This document shows, piece after piece, positions 50,320 to 60,100 of a stretch of 64,000 bases of DNA. Origin of the DNA: an uncultured Lachnospiraceae bacterium (GTDB lineage Bacteria > Bacillota > Clostridia > Lachnospirales > Lachnospiraceae); contig CAJTPS010000009.1 in the NCBI GenBank assembly GCA_910578555.1, positions 102,265 to 166,264 on the forward strand, read 5' to 3'. The notes under the pieces were generated by a model. It was not told the origin of the DNA. It did no database searches and saw nothing but the letters and a program-made list of their open reading frames with translations. Within the stretch, counting starts at the first letter, position 1. Each line of letters opens with the position of its first letter. A program made the position numbers and the translations under genes.

Positions 50320-52995
50320 ATGAGACGTGTGGTTGAGACGAGAGGCGTTTTCAGAGAAAGATTGGTCACGAAAAGGCTGTGTAGTGCAGTACTTGTGCTT
50401 GCCTTGGTTTCTGGCTGTCTGTCAGGGTGTGGTAACGGTGGTTCCGGGAGTGGGCGGGAAGGTCTGTCGGGGAGTGATACGGAGGGACAGGGCGCACAGC
50501 AGTATGCGGAAGGCACGGCGATGGGGCGTTACGTTGAGGAGTCATTGAAGCTGGCGGACGGTGTCAGGCTTTCCGGTAACGGTAATTGTCTGTTCAGTCT
50601 GGATAACGGGCAGATAGTGATCACAGACAGCAGGAATTCTTTTGTAATCTCGAAGGATGGCGGCAAGGGCTGGTATGAAGATAAACGTGACTGGAATCAG
50701 AAAATGCTGGAACGCGGCGATTATATCTTAAGCGCGGCGGTGGGCGGCGATAACACTGTGGCGGTTATCTATCAGCCGGCGGAAGCGCCGGCAGAGAACG
50801 GTTCGGGAGATGACACGCCGGCAGGTACAGAAAGCGGTACGGGAGATGATACGCCGGCAGGTACGGAAAGCGGTTCTGAAGATGAGCCGAATGCAGAGGC
50901 AGAGAACAGTTCGGAGGGCGAGATATCGTTGGCAGGTACGGAAAGCGGTTCTGAAGATGAGCCGAATGCAGAAGCAGAAAACGGTCCGGAGGAAGAGACA
51001 TTGCCGGCAGGCACAGAAAACAGTCCGGAAAATGATTCGCCGGATACAGGCGGGAACAGTGATACAGAAAATGACACTTTGGCGGAATCAGCCCCGCAGC
51101 TTCTGATCATCAGGCCGGATAAGACGGAAATACCGGTGGAAATCGAACTGTCAGAAGAAGACGACCGCATGAAAGGTGTTTACCTGTCAGAGGACGGCAG
51201 AGTCTTTGTCACCACATACAGTTCAAATATTTATGAGGTTGCGGAGGACGGAACGAGCGGGCTTTTCCTCAGGATGGAGGAGGGGGCGCCGGATCTGGTA
51301 CAGTTCCAGGGAGATCTGATGATCGCGGACGGCTGGGATTATCCGTCGCTGATAATTTATGATATGGAGCAGGGGGAATATATCGAGGATGAGGCATTAG
51401 AGGATTTCATTGCGGAAAATTATGCGGACAGAGCAGGATTTTGCGGCAGCTGGTACGACATGTTCTTTTTTCTGGATCAGGACGGTGTCCTGTATATTGC
51501 GGGGGATAAAGGCCTTTACCGTCACGTAATAGGCGGCGGTGCCATGGAACAGATCATAGATGGTAACTTGAGTATTTTAGGCAATCCGTCTTATGTGCTG
51601 GAAGGAATGATTGCTTTGGAGGAAAATGAATTTCTGGCTCTTCTTTCGGGAGGAAAGCTGATTCGCTTCACTTATGACCAGAATATTCCGTCCGTGCCGG
51701 TCGTGCAGCTCCAGGTATACAGCCTGAAAAATAATGAGACGGTCAGGCAGGCGATCAACCAGTACCAGACCACGAATCCAGAAATCTATGTGGATTATGA
51801 AATCGGCATGGGCGGCGATAATTCCGTCACGAGAGAGGATGCGCTGAAAAGCCTGAATACGCGGATCATGGCGGGAGACGGGCCGGATCTGTTTGTGCTG
51901 GACGATATGCCTGTAGATTCTTATATCGAAAAAGGTATACTGCAGGATATGAGTCCGTTGCTGGAATCCATGAGCGGGGAAAATGAACTGTTCAGCAATA
52001 TTGTTGGTGCATTTCGGGCAGAGGACAAGATCTATATGCTTCCATGTGAGATTCAGCTTCCGGCGGTACTCGGCAGACAGTCCGAACTGGCGGGGATTAC
52101 GGATCTGAGGGAAGCCGCAGATGCCATAGAACAGATGAGGGAGGCATACCCGGAGAAAGACTTATTCAGACTGTATACACACAGAGGCATTATGCGCCTG
52201 TTTTCCACAGTCTGTGCACCGGTATGGATGACGGAAGACAATACGGTGGACAGGGATATGATCTCGGAGTTCCTCGTACAGACGAAAAGGATTTATGACG
52301 CACAGATGGACAGTCTGCCGGATCAGGTGCTGGATGCCTATGATGACTGGAATATTTTTTCGCAGGAAGAATTCGGTGCGCCATGGGATGAAACGGATGT
52401 GATGCGGTCGAACATTTCGGCGATTATGATTGTGGAAGGCACGCTGCAGGCCGGCTGGGGAGCGGTATCCGGCGGATATGCATATGCGGAATGTATTTCG
52501 CTTCCGAGGAAGGAAGGGTATGAAGCGTATGTGTGGGCACCGCTGCGTGGGCAATGTGCGGATGCCTTTACCGCGAAAACGCTGGTCGGTATCAGCACGG
52601 CGGCGCAACAGCCGGAGGCGGCGCAGGACTTCGTGAAAGGCATGTTCGGTAAGGAAAACCAGTGTGCTCTCTATCAGGGACTGCCGGTCAATAAAGCGGC
52701 GCTGGCGACATGTTTTATACCCGTGGAAGAACCTCTTGAGGAAGGCGTATGGGGATCCCTTGGGGGACTGAATGAGGACGGAAGTGTCTATTCGCTGACA
52801 ACCTACTGGCCTGATCAGGCGCAGATTACAGCATTGCAGACCTACATGGAATCGGTGAAGACGCCGTATCTGGAGAATACGGTTCTGGAAGAGGCGGTAT
52901 ATGCGGAAGGAACCTCCTATATGCAGGGGAGAAAAAGTCTTGATGAGGCTTTGGACGATATAGAGAAGAAGGTGGCGATTTACCTGGCCGAATAA
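50320..52995 (+). CDS. Large two-domain solute-binding lipoprotein 2
   Basis: This protein of 891 residues is a paralogue of the lipoprotein upstream, with the same lipobox (LSGC), propeller-like part and C-terminal solute-binding domain (DLFVLDDMPVDSYIEKGILQDMSPLLE). It differs by an inserted acidic Glu/Ser/Gly/Thr-rich repeat (about 155-265) with TPAGTESG and SEDEPNAEAEN units, probably a flexible surface linker. ATG 50320 gives a signal peptide of normal length; ATG 50260 has GAGG 7 bases ahead but would make a very long leader. Two permease genes follow. The pair probably arose by tandem duplication together with the repeat after each gene. Confidence 0.85.
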   Translation: MRRVVETRGVFRERLVTKRLCSAVLVLALVSGCLSGCGNGGSGSGREGLSGSDTEGQGAQQYAEGTAMGRYVEESLKLADGVRLSGNGNCLFSLDNGQIVITDSRNSFVISKDGGKGWYEDKRDWNQKMLERGDYILSAAVGGDNTVAVIYQPAEAPAENGSGDDTPAGTESGTGDDTPAGTESGSEDEPNAEAENSSEGEISLAGTESGSEDEPNAEAENGPEEETLPAGTENSPENDSPDTGGNSDTENDTLAESAPQLLIIRPDKTEIPVEIELSEEDDRMKGVYLSEDGRVFVTTYSSNIYEVAEDGTSGLFLRMEEGAPDLVQFQGDLMIADGWDYPSLIIYDMEQGEYIEDEALEDFIAENYADRAGFCGSWYDMFFFLDQDGVLYIAGDKGLYRHVIGGGAMEQIIDGNLSILGNPSYVLEGMIALEENEFLALLSGGKLIRFTYDQNIPSVPVVQLQVYSLKNNETVRQAINQYQTTNPEIYVDYEIGMGGDNSVTREDALKSLNTRIMAGDGPDLFVLDDMPVDSYIEKGILQDMSPLLESMSGENELFSNIVGAFRAEDKIYMLPCEIQLPAVLGRQSELAGITDLREAADAIEQMREAYPEKDLFRLYTHRGIMRLFSTVCAPVWMTEDNTVDRDMISEFLVQTKRIYDAQMDSLPDQVLDAYDDWNIFSQEEFGAPWDETDVMRSNISAIMIVEGTLQAGWGAVSGGYAYAECISLPRKEGYEAYVWAPLRGQCADAFTAKTLVGISTAAQQPEAAQDFVKGMFGKENQCALYQGLPVNKAALATCFIPVEEPLEEGVWGSLGGLNEDGSVYSLTTYWPDQAQITALQTYMESVKTPYLENTVLEEAVYAEGTSYMQGRKSLDEALDDIEKKVAIYLAE

Positions 52996-52999
52996 CAAA

Positions 53000-53085
53000 A
53001 GATGAAGAAGTTCTAAGACTGCAAAATACGCAGCCTAAGAACATCTAAGTCATCTTTGAGAGAATGCAAAGAGCGCATTCTCTGC
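53000..53085 (+). repeat. Two-hairpin intercistronic element, copy F
   Basis: AGATGA and CATCT close the outside, GTTCT pairs with AGAAC, and GACTGC with GCAGCC (one mismatch). The second hairpin is GAGAATGC with GCATTCTC. It is nearly identical to copy C with its flanks. Confidence 0.9.
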
Positions 53086-53123
53086 GGACTGGACATGAAG
53101 CAGGATCTGAAGGAGTGAGGAAA

Positions 53124-54149
53124 TTGATTGATTTGAAGAAGGGTTTGCGTTTGGAAGACGAGCTTGGATTTGGGGAAGAACTTGAGGCAGAGGACGATGA
53201 CGGGGACAGAGTGCCGGGACCGGGTAAATTGTTGAAAAACATGCTGGCAAAAAGGCGTGTACCCGCGAAAAATCAGCGTTCATCGGTGAATAAGCGCAAG
53301 GACACGAGGGCATTTTTCCTGTTTATCGCGCCCAGTCTGCTGGGGGTGCTGGTGTTTGTGCTGCTGCCGTTTCTGGATGTGTTCGGGCGGTCTTTTCGGA
53401 CGGTAGTGACGAGTAAGTTTGTGGGATTCCAGAATTACGCAACGATCTTTGCAAATCAGGCATTCCGGCTGGCGGTCAGAAATACGGTGCGGTTTACACT
53501 TGTCTGTATACCTCTGCTGGTGGTGATCGGTCTGATGATTGCACTGCCGGTGAGCAAACTGAAGAGTGCGGGAACGATTAAGTCGCTCTATTTGTTTCCG
53601 ATGGCTATGCCCACGGCAACAATCGTCATTGTATGGAAGATGGCTTTCTATAAACAGGGTTTTCTGAATCTTGCGTTGACCCGGCTGGGTGAATTGACCG
53701 GACTGTGGGGAGAGATTCATACGGATTATCTGGGAACGGAGGCGGCATTCTGGGTTCTGGTTTTCAGTTACATCTGGAAAAATGCGGGATACACGATTGT
53801 GCTCTGGCTGGCCGGAATCCTGGGGATTCCCAATGAGCTTCTGGAAGCGGCACGGGTGGACGGCGCCACGGAGCGGCAGTGTTTTTTCAAGATCATTCTG
53901 CCGAATCTGAAGGGAAGCCTGTATACGATCGTGATTCTCTCCTTCCTGAATTCGTTTAAGATCTACAGGGAGGCATATCTGGTGGCGGGTGCGTATCCGC
54001 AGCAGGATATGTATCTGTTGCAGCATTTGTTTAATAACTGGTTCGTCAATCTGGATTTTGATAAGATGGCGGCCGCAGCGGTGTGTGTCGGCGGATTCCT
54101 GTTTGTGGTGATTATGCTGCTGCAGAGGGTGTGGGACAACAAGACATGA
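53124..54149 (+). CDS. Sugar-type ABC permease, first of pair
   Basis: This protein of about 341 residues has a charged, acidic N-terminal tail (about 1-60) and six helices, with the EAA loop ELLEAARVDGATERQCFFKIILPN. It would pair with the next gene to form the channel for the double binding lipoproteins. The start is not certain: TTG 53124 has AAGGAG 8 bases upstream, while GTG 53115 sits directly on that site. The stop is followed by a copy of the two-hairpin element. No ATPase is encoded nearby. Confidence 0.88.
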   Translation: MIDLKKGLRLEDELGFGEELEAEDDDGDRVPGPGKLLKNMLAKRRVPAKNQRSSVNKRKDTRAFFLFIAPSLLGVLVFVLLPFLDVFGRSFRTVVTSKFVGFQNYATIFANQAFRLAVRNTVRFTLVCIPLLVVIGLMIALPVSKLKSAGTIKSLYLFPMAMPTATIVIVWKMAFYKQGFLNLALTRLGELTGLWGEIHTDYLGTEAAFWVLVFSYIWKNAGYTIVLWLAGILGIPNELLEAARVDGATERQCFFKIILPNLKGSLYTIVILSFLNSFKIYREAYLVAGAYPQQDMYLLQHLFNNWFVNLDFDKMAAAAVCVGGFLFVVIMLLQRVWDNKT

Positions 54150-54152
54150 AGA

Positions 54153-54241
54153 AGACATGAAGTTATACTAAGACACCAGAATACGGTGTCCAAGTATAAC
54201 TAAGTCATGTCTAAGAGAATGCGAAGAGCGTGCATTCTCTG
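54153..54241 (+). repeat. Two-hairpin intercistronic element, copy G
   Basis: Outer arms AGACATG and CATGTCT, middle GTTATACT with AGTATAAC, inner GACACC with GGTGTC. The inner stem differs from GACTGC/GCAGTC in other copies at both arms, so pairing is kept. The second hairpin is AGAGAATGC with GCATTCTCT. It ends 12 bases before the next start. Confidence 0.9.
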
Positions 54242-54252
54242 TAGAAAAAGAA

Positions 54253-55155
54253 ATGAATACGGGAAAGAGGTTCTGTTATATGGGTTTACATAACTTGAAA
54301 ATAAGCGGAAAGGACGTCAAAAGAGGCATTACGGTTCTGTTGATCATGATTCCGACGCTGCTGGTGTGTCTGCCGATTATCCTGCTGGTGACGGGATCGG
54401 TGATGAGCAACGGGGAACTGCGACAGCACTTGTCACCGGTTTTCTCGGATGCTATGGAATATATCAGCTGGAAGATCGTGCCGGATTATCCTACGTTTGA
54501 AAACTACGGGAAATTACTTTTTATGACGCCGCAATTCTTTGTTTTGTTCTGGAACTCTATCAAGATGGTAGGGTGTATCCTGTTAGGACAGCTTTTGATC
54601 GGGGTACCGGCTGCGTGGGCTTTTGCGGTGTATCAGGTGAAGGGAAGCCGGGCGCTTTTTGCACTCTATGTAGTGCTTATGCTTTTGCCGTTTCAGGTGA
54701 CAATGCTGTCCAGCTATCTGGTGCTGAATAAACTGGGAATGCTCAACACGCAGCCGGCGGTGATTCTGCCTGCGGTTTTCTCTACCTTTCCGGTGTTTCT
54801 TACTTATGGAGGCTTCCGCTGTATCCCCATGCAGCTTTTGGAAGCGGCACGGATCGACGGAGCAGGGGAACTTCGTATTTTCTGCAAAATAGGGCTTCCA
54901 CTTGGAAAGAGCGGCCTATTGTCTGCCATGGTGTTAGGGTTTTTAGAGTACTGGAATATGATGGAACAGCCGATGGCGTTTCTGGAGAATAAATCGCTGT
55001 GGCCGTTGTCGCTGTACCTGCCCGAGATCACATGGGCGCAGGCGGGATACGCGTTTACGACTTCGATCATTACGTTAATTCCTGCGGTGTTTGTCTTTGT
55101 GTGGGGACAGGACTATCTGGAGCAGGGAATTATTTTTTCGGGGTTAAAAGAATAG
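54253..55155 (+). CDS. Sugar-type ABC permease, second of pair
   Basis: This 300-residue membrane protein has six helices and the EAA loop LLEAARIDGAGELRIFCKIGLPL. It pairs with the previous permease. Its Gly-rich C-terminus and the last helix are typical of MalG-like partners. The ATG is 12 bases after a copy of the two-hairpin element; an AAAAGAAATG context gives only a weak ribosome site, so the true start might be a little downstream. The stop sits at the left end of the next repeat (copy H). Confidence 0.88.
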   Translation: MNTGKRFCYMGLHNLKISGKDVKRGITVLLIMIPTLLVCLPIILLVTGSVMSNGELRQHLSPVFSDAMEYISWKIVPDYPTFENYGKLLFMTPQFFVLFWNSIKMVGCILLGQLLIGVPAAWAFAVYQVKGSRALFALYVVLMLLPFQVTMLSSYLVLNKLGMLNTQPAVILPAVFSTFPVFLTYGGFRCIPMQLLEAARIDGAGELRIFCKIGLPLGKSGLLSAMVLGFLEYWNMMEQPMAFLENKSLWPLSLYLPEITWAQAGYAFTTSIITLIPAVFVFVWGQDYLEQGIIFSGLKE

Positions 55156-55268
55156 CGTGAGAAGAACTTCTAACCACTTACAGCAGAGGCTGTTTCGTGG
55201 AGAAGTTCTAAGTCTGCTTTGCAGACTTTTCTCACGCAGGAGAATGCCTGAAATACGGCATTCTCCGC
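55155..55268 (+). repeat. Two-hairpin intercistronic element, enlarged copy H
   Basis: GCGTGAGAA pairs with TTCTCACGC (55229-55237) around two inner hairpins: a long one (GAACTTCT with AGAAGTTC, CCAC with GTGG, ACAGC with GCTGT) and AGTCTGC with GCAGACT. The usual second hairpin follows as GGAGAATGCC with GGCATTCTCC. The first G overlaps the permease stop codon. Confidence 0.8.
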
Positions 55269-55316
55269 ACGGGTTTGTGTCGCTGTAAAGCAGCGACATG
55301 GAGGTTAGTGTGAGAA

Positions 55317-55402
55317 AAACATCAGCCAACTCTAAGGCAGCAAAGAACGCAGCCTAAGAGTTGCTAAATGTTTAAGAGAATGCCCAGAAAACGAGCATTC
55401 TC
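55317..55402 (+). repeat. Two-hairpin intercistronic element, copy I
   Basis: AAACAT pairs with ATGTTT, CAACTCT with AGAGTTG, and GGCAGC with GCAGCC (one mismatch). The second hairpin is GAGAATGC with GCATTCTC. The middle stem differs fully from other copies yet pairs perfectly. AGACAAGC/CTTGTCT (55404-55421) and CTTCCGC/GCGGAAG (about 55433-55450) follow, close to the next start. Confidence 0.85.
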
Positions 55403-55479
55403 CCAGACAAGCTTGCTTGTCTTCGGATTATGTGCTTCCGCGAAGCGGAAGCAGTATAACAGGAACGGAGGAGAGTACG

Positions 55480-56790
55480 TTGGAAGGTAACAGGAAAAAG
55501 AAAATTGTGACAGGGTTTTGTGTGTTTATGGTATTTATGTGGCTGTGCACGGTCATTTCCAAGAGCATATATGCCTCGCAGCTTCCGATTGTGTCTACGG
55601 AATCAGTTGAAAAGAAGTATGTGGAACACATCGTAAATGTGGACGGCATTGTTGTGGCGGGAGATAAAAACCCTGTGACGGCGCTTGGCGGTCTGCGGGT
55701 CGATAAGCTTGCAGTGCAGGTGGGCGACCAGGTGGAAGAGGGTGATGTTCTTTTTACGATAGACATGGAAGACTTGACGGCTATCATAGATGAGAAACAG
55801 ACGGCGGTCTCCAAACTGCAGACCCAGATCAATACCATGGTGGAAAATGAGGAACTGGCGAGACAGAAGAGAGAACTGGACGAGAAGCGCGCCAGAGAAG
55901 ATTACGATGCGCTGGCGAGACGGGAAGACACGCTGGTGGGCAGAGGTGCGGAGGAAATCAATCAGGCGGAGAAGGATATAGAGAACCATGCCGGCGATGA
56001 GGAAGCGCTGAAAGACGCACTGCAGGCAGCCGCCTATGCGGAAGCAGACGCCAGATGGCAGAGAGAGACAAACATGAAAGAGGCAACCAGAAGGGTGGAG
56101 GATATCACAGCACCGGAAAGTGCTGATTCTGCGCTGGCGGTAAACCGTCTGGAACTTGCGGACCTCCAGGATGATCTGGCGCTTTTTCAGGCAGTAAAGG
56201 ATGCGGAAGGCCAGATCAGGGCAGAGCACGGCGGTCTGGTGACAGATATCTATATCAGCGTCGGCGGCAGAACTTCCGATTCGGCTGTCATGCTGCTTTC
56301 CGATGATTCCGTGCCCTGCCAGTTTAAGACCGTGTTGACACAGGATCAGAAAAAGTATGTGGGGTTGAATGACACAGTGTCCCTCAAATTGGATGGAAGC
56401 AGCAGAGAGAAAGAGGTGACGGTGGACTATCTGTCTGAGAGCAGCGCCATGCCCGGAAGCTATGAGGTCTATATTGATCTTCCGGAGGGAACCGGAGTGC
56501 CTGGTATGTCAGGCGTGATGAGCCACGCGGAGCAGGGGGAGAAGCATGAATGCTGTGTTACGCCGGCGGCGGTGTATGAGGAGGGCGCGAAGAGCTATGT
56601 TTACGTAGTCCGGGAACGGGACGGTATTCTCGGACAGGAGTACTACGCGGAGCAGGTTAACGTGAGAATACTTGATAAAAATGAAAGCTGGGTTGCGGTA
56701 GAAGGTGCGCTGGATCAGGACAGTGTCATTATTGCTTCTTCTACCAGAGAGTTGAAAAACGGAGAGGTGATCAGGCTGTCGGAGGAGTAG
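55480..56790 (+). CDS. HlyD-type adaptor with membrane anchor
   Basis: This protein of about 436 residues has one membrane helix (about 8-25) and an outer adaptor region: a lipoyl-like half (VGDQVEEGDVLFTIDMEDLTAII), a coiled-coil hairpin (about 95-220), and a beta-barrel (about 245-340). It resembles the periplasmic adaptors of exporters, and a typical partner pump is not in the same unit. It follows two importer permeases, which is odd. The start is TTG 55480, with GGAGGAGAG about 6 bases ahead; the longer frame back to 55417 is hairpin leader. A terminator follows. Confidence 0.85.
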   Translation: MEGNRKKKIVTGFCVFMVFMWLCTVISKSIYASQLPIVSTESVEKKYVEHIVNVDGIVVAGDKNPVTALGGLRVDKLAVQVGDQVEEGDVLFTIDMEDLTAIIDEKQTAVSKLQTQINTMVENEELARQKRELDEKRAREDYDALARREDTLVGRGAEEINQAEKDIENHAGDEEALKDALQAAAYAEADARWQRETNMKEATRRVEDITAPESADSALAVNRLELADLQDDLALFQAVKDAEGQIRAEHGGLVTDIYISVGGRTSDSAVMLLSDDSVPCQFKTVLTQDQKKYVGLNDTVSLKLDGSSREKEVTVDYLSESSAMPGSYEVYIDLPEGTGVPGMSGVMSHAEQGEKHECCVTPAAVYEEGAKSYVYVVRERDGILGQEYYAEQVNVRILDKNESWVAVEGALDQDSVIIASSTRELKNGEVIRLSEE

Positions 56791-56849
56791 GAGACACAAG
56801 GCAGCGGGGTTTACTTTTGTATCTGTAAAATGTAATGATTTATTTATTG

Positions 56850-56886
56850 AAAAAGAAGTCAGGTCGGAAAACCTGACTTCTTTGAT
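56850..56886. terminator. Terminator after the adaptor gene
   Basis: AGAAGTCAGGT pairs with ACCTGACTTCT around a short loop, followed by a T-run; the A-rich left side would also make it work on the other strand. Confidence 0.9.
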
Positions 56887-57193
56887 CTGGTAGTTGTATA
56901 CGATGTCTTATGGACTCAATATCCACAATATAAAAAGATAGCATAACATATCTTAAAAACGTAAAAACGATAAAATATTATTTCTATGAAGCACACCATT
57001 TTTAAGCACTACTGTAGTATATAGTCTACCACATCACAAAATAAAAGTCTAGTAAATTTTTGATTTCCCTTTACAATATAATTACGGCTGAAGCCTGACG
57101 GCTTTATTCCTGCGGGTAACGAGTCAAGTGGCTGTTTGCAGGCGGGAGCAAAAGAACTTTCGGGAGTACACAATACAAAGAGGGAGGTCGCAT
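56887..57193. other. AT-rich gap before the HelD-like gene
   Basis: No gene is seen. A TATAAT occurs near 57076, but without a good -35 at the right distance. This stretch is clearly more AT-rich than the genes on each side. Nothing else can be supported. Confidence 0.4.
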
Positions 57194-60100
57194 ATGAGTA
57201 CGCAGCACAAACAGAAAAAGAGGGACTTATCGCGGCAGGCGGAGGAAGATTATCTGCAGCAGACACTAGACGTCGTGAAAGATAATCTTAAGAATTACGG
57301 GCATGAAGTGTCGCGCATGCAGGAGGATATCGATGAGATGCTGGCGCACTACCATGATAATGATACGGAAGTGCTTACGATCCTGAATAATACCGTGACT
57401 ATGCACGATCATATGAGAAGGGCGTTGTTGCGGAATGAAAAGGCACTGCACAAGCCATATTTCGGCAGGATTATTTTCCATGACGAGGCGCTTGACAAGG
57501 AAGAGTCCATCTATATCGGCAGAGGCGGGATCTCGAAGGACACGACGCACTGGATGGTAACGGACTGGCGTGCGCCGGTGGCGAATGCGTATTACGAAAA
57601 CGGTCTGGGCAGGTGCAGTTATGAGGCGCCGGGCGGGCAGCAGATAGAGATCGATCTGCAGGTGAAGCGCACCTACGAGATAGAAGAGGGAAGACTGCTG
57701 GATTATTTTGACAGCGAAGTGATTGCGAACGACGATCTGCTGACAAAATACCTTGCGAAGAATAAGCAGGCGGTCTTGAGCGAGATCGTTGCGACAATCC
57801 AGAAAGAGCAGAACGAGATCATCCGGAAATCTCCCTATCATAACATGATTGTGCAGGGGGTGGCGGGCTCCGGGAAAACTACCGTAGCCATGCACCGGAT
57901 CTCCTATATTCTGTATAATTATGAAGAGCGTTTTAAACCGGATGATTTCTATATTGTGGGAAGCAACCGTATTCTCCTTAACTATATCACGGGCGTACTG
58001 CCGGATCTGGACGTGTACGGTATACGGCAGATGACGATGGAGCAGCTTTTTGTCAGATTGCTGTATGAGGACTGGGACGATAAGAAGTATCGAATCAAAA
58101 GTACGGATGCGGGTGGAAAAAGTGCAGGAAATACAAGTACGGACGCAGATGGAAAAAGCGCAAGCAATCCAGGTACAGATGCGAATGGAAGGAATGGCGA
58201 GGCAAAGGCCGCCGTGACAGGAAGAGCCGGTGACAGCATAAAGGGCAGTTCCGCGTGGTTCCGGGATCTGGAAGCGTACTGCAGGCGGCTGGAACAGGAA
58301 ACCATATCCTGCAAATCCGTTTACCTGAATCCGAAACAGTTCGTGGAAGGGATTCGGGATGGTAAGATTGGTGTGTTTGATGAGAGCGGAGACCGGCCGT
58401 CCGATATAAAAGATCTGGTCTGTCTGATCGAGGGCGATGCAGTGGAACGGTATGTGCGGCAGAATCCCGCCGTGTCCGTGCAGAGCAAAATCAATATGTT
58501 AAACGCCCGTCTGCGGGGGAAAATCAAAGAAGAATTTCTGGGAAAAGGTATTAAGTATACGGAAGCCGAGCGCAAAGCGATCCTGAAAGCATACCGCGGA
58601 TATTATGGCGGCAGAACCTGGAAACGATCGATTTTTGAGTTGTACGAAGATTTCCTGCACAGTCAGAGAGGAAAGGGTTATGACGTTGGCATACCGGACG
58701 AGGCGTTTGACGTCTATGATCTGGCCGCGCTGGCGTATCTTTATAAGAGAGTAAAAGAGACGGAAGTGATCAGCGAGGCGCACCATATCGTGATCGATGA
58801 GGCGCAGGACTTCGGGATGATGGCGTACCTGGTACTACATTTTTGCATCTATCGGTGCACTTATACTGTTATGGGGGATGTCTCACAGAACATTCACTTC
58901 GGTTACGGCTTAAATGACTGGGAAGAACTGAAAGAGCTTCTCCTGACAGATTCCATGGACAGTTTCGGGATTCTTAAGAAAAGTTACCGTAATACGGTGG
59001 AAATTTCGGATTTTGCCACGAACATTCTGCACCATGGACAGTTCTTTATGTATCCGGTGGAACCGATCATCCGGCACGGCAATCCCGTGCAGGTGCGTCA
59101 GCTTGCGGACAGTCAGTCCATGATCAGCGAGGCGGCCGAAGTCTGCAGGAGGTGGCAGACCGGAAGCAGTAAGCTGGATACAATCGCCATTGTCTGCAGA
59201 GACCAGAAGGAAGCTTCCGCGGTGGCACTGGAACTTTCACAATATATAGACGTGGTGGAAAGCGATCCGGAGAAGACGGAGTTCGGCAGCGGCATTATGG
59301 TGCTGCCCGTGGAGTACACCAAAGGACTGGAATTTGATGCGGTATTGATTATAGATCCGTCGAGGGAAAAATATCCAACAGACGACGGACACGCGAAGCT
59401 TCTCTATGTGGCGGCAACCCGTGCGCTCCATGAATTGTGTGTGCTTCACACCGGAAACCTGACAGGGCTGATTGCAGATCCGGTGCCGGAGCGCGGCGGG
59501 GATATGGACGGCATAACGACGCCGGAATGTGACAGAGATGACGCTGTAATGTCGGGTCACAGTAACGGCAAAGAGCATATGATGAAGCCTGCACATGTGA
59601 CAGAAACGTCAGAAAACCATGCTGGAAAACAGGGTAAAGAACTGACACCGGAAGCGGGTATAAAATCGGACAGACGAAAGAAAAAAGCAATATCGATCGT
59701 GCGTAATCAGCTTCCGGATGAAAGCGGTGTCCAATCGGGAAAATCTGCTCTGAAATCAAATATGGCCGCGGAATCAGGTAAAGTATCAAAGCCATATATG
59801 TCTCTGAAAGCGGACACAGTTTTAAAACCCCAAATGCAGACCGTGCAGAAGGGACACGCTTTCGGCGATATGCCATCCACCGAAACGCTGCGTCCGCCGG
59901 GACACGGCAGGATTGATCTGGCGGTGAAATGGGTTATAAAACAGCAGGACGGCCTCTATCTGCACAGCCGATACGGTGTACTGCGCTTAAGTCCGGTCGG
60001 AAGCGCGATCGTAAGGGTCACTTTTGCAAAAGGCGGACAGATCGCTGAGCATATCAATGATAAAATAGCGGTACACTCCGTAGATAAAAGATGGATGTAT

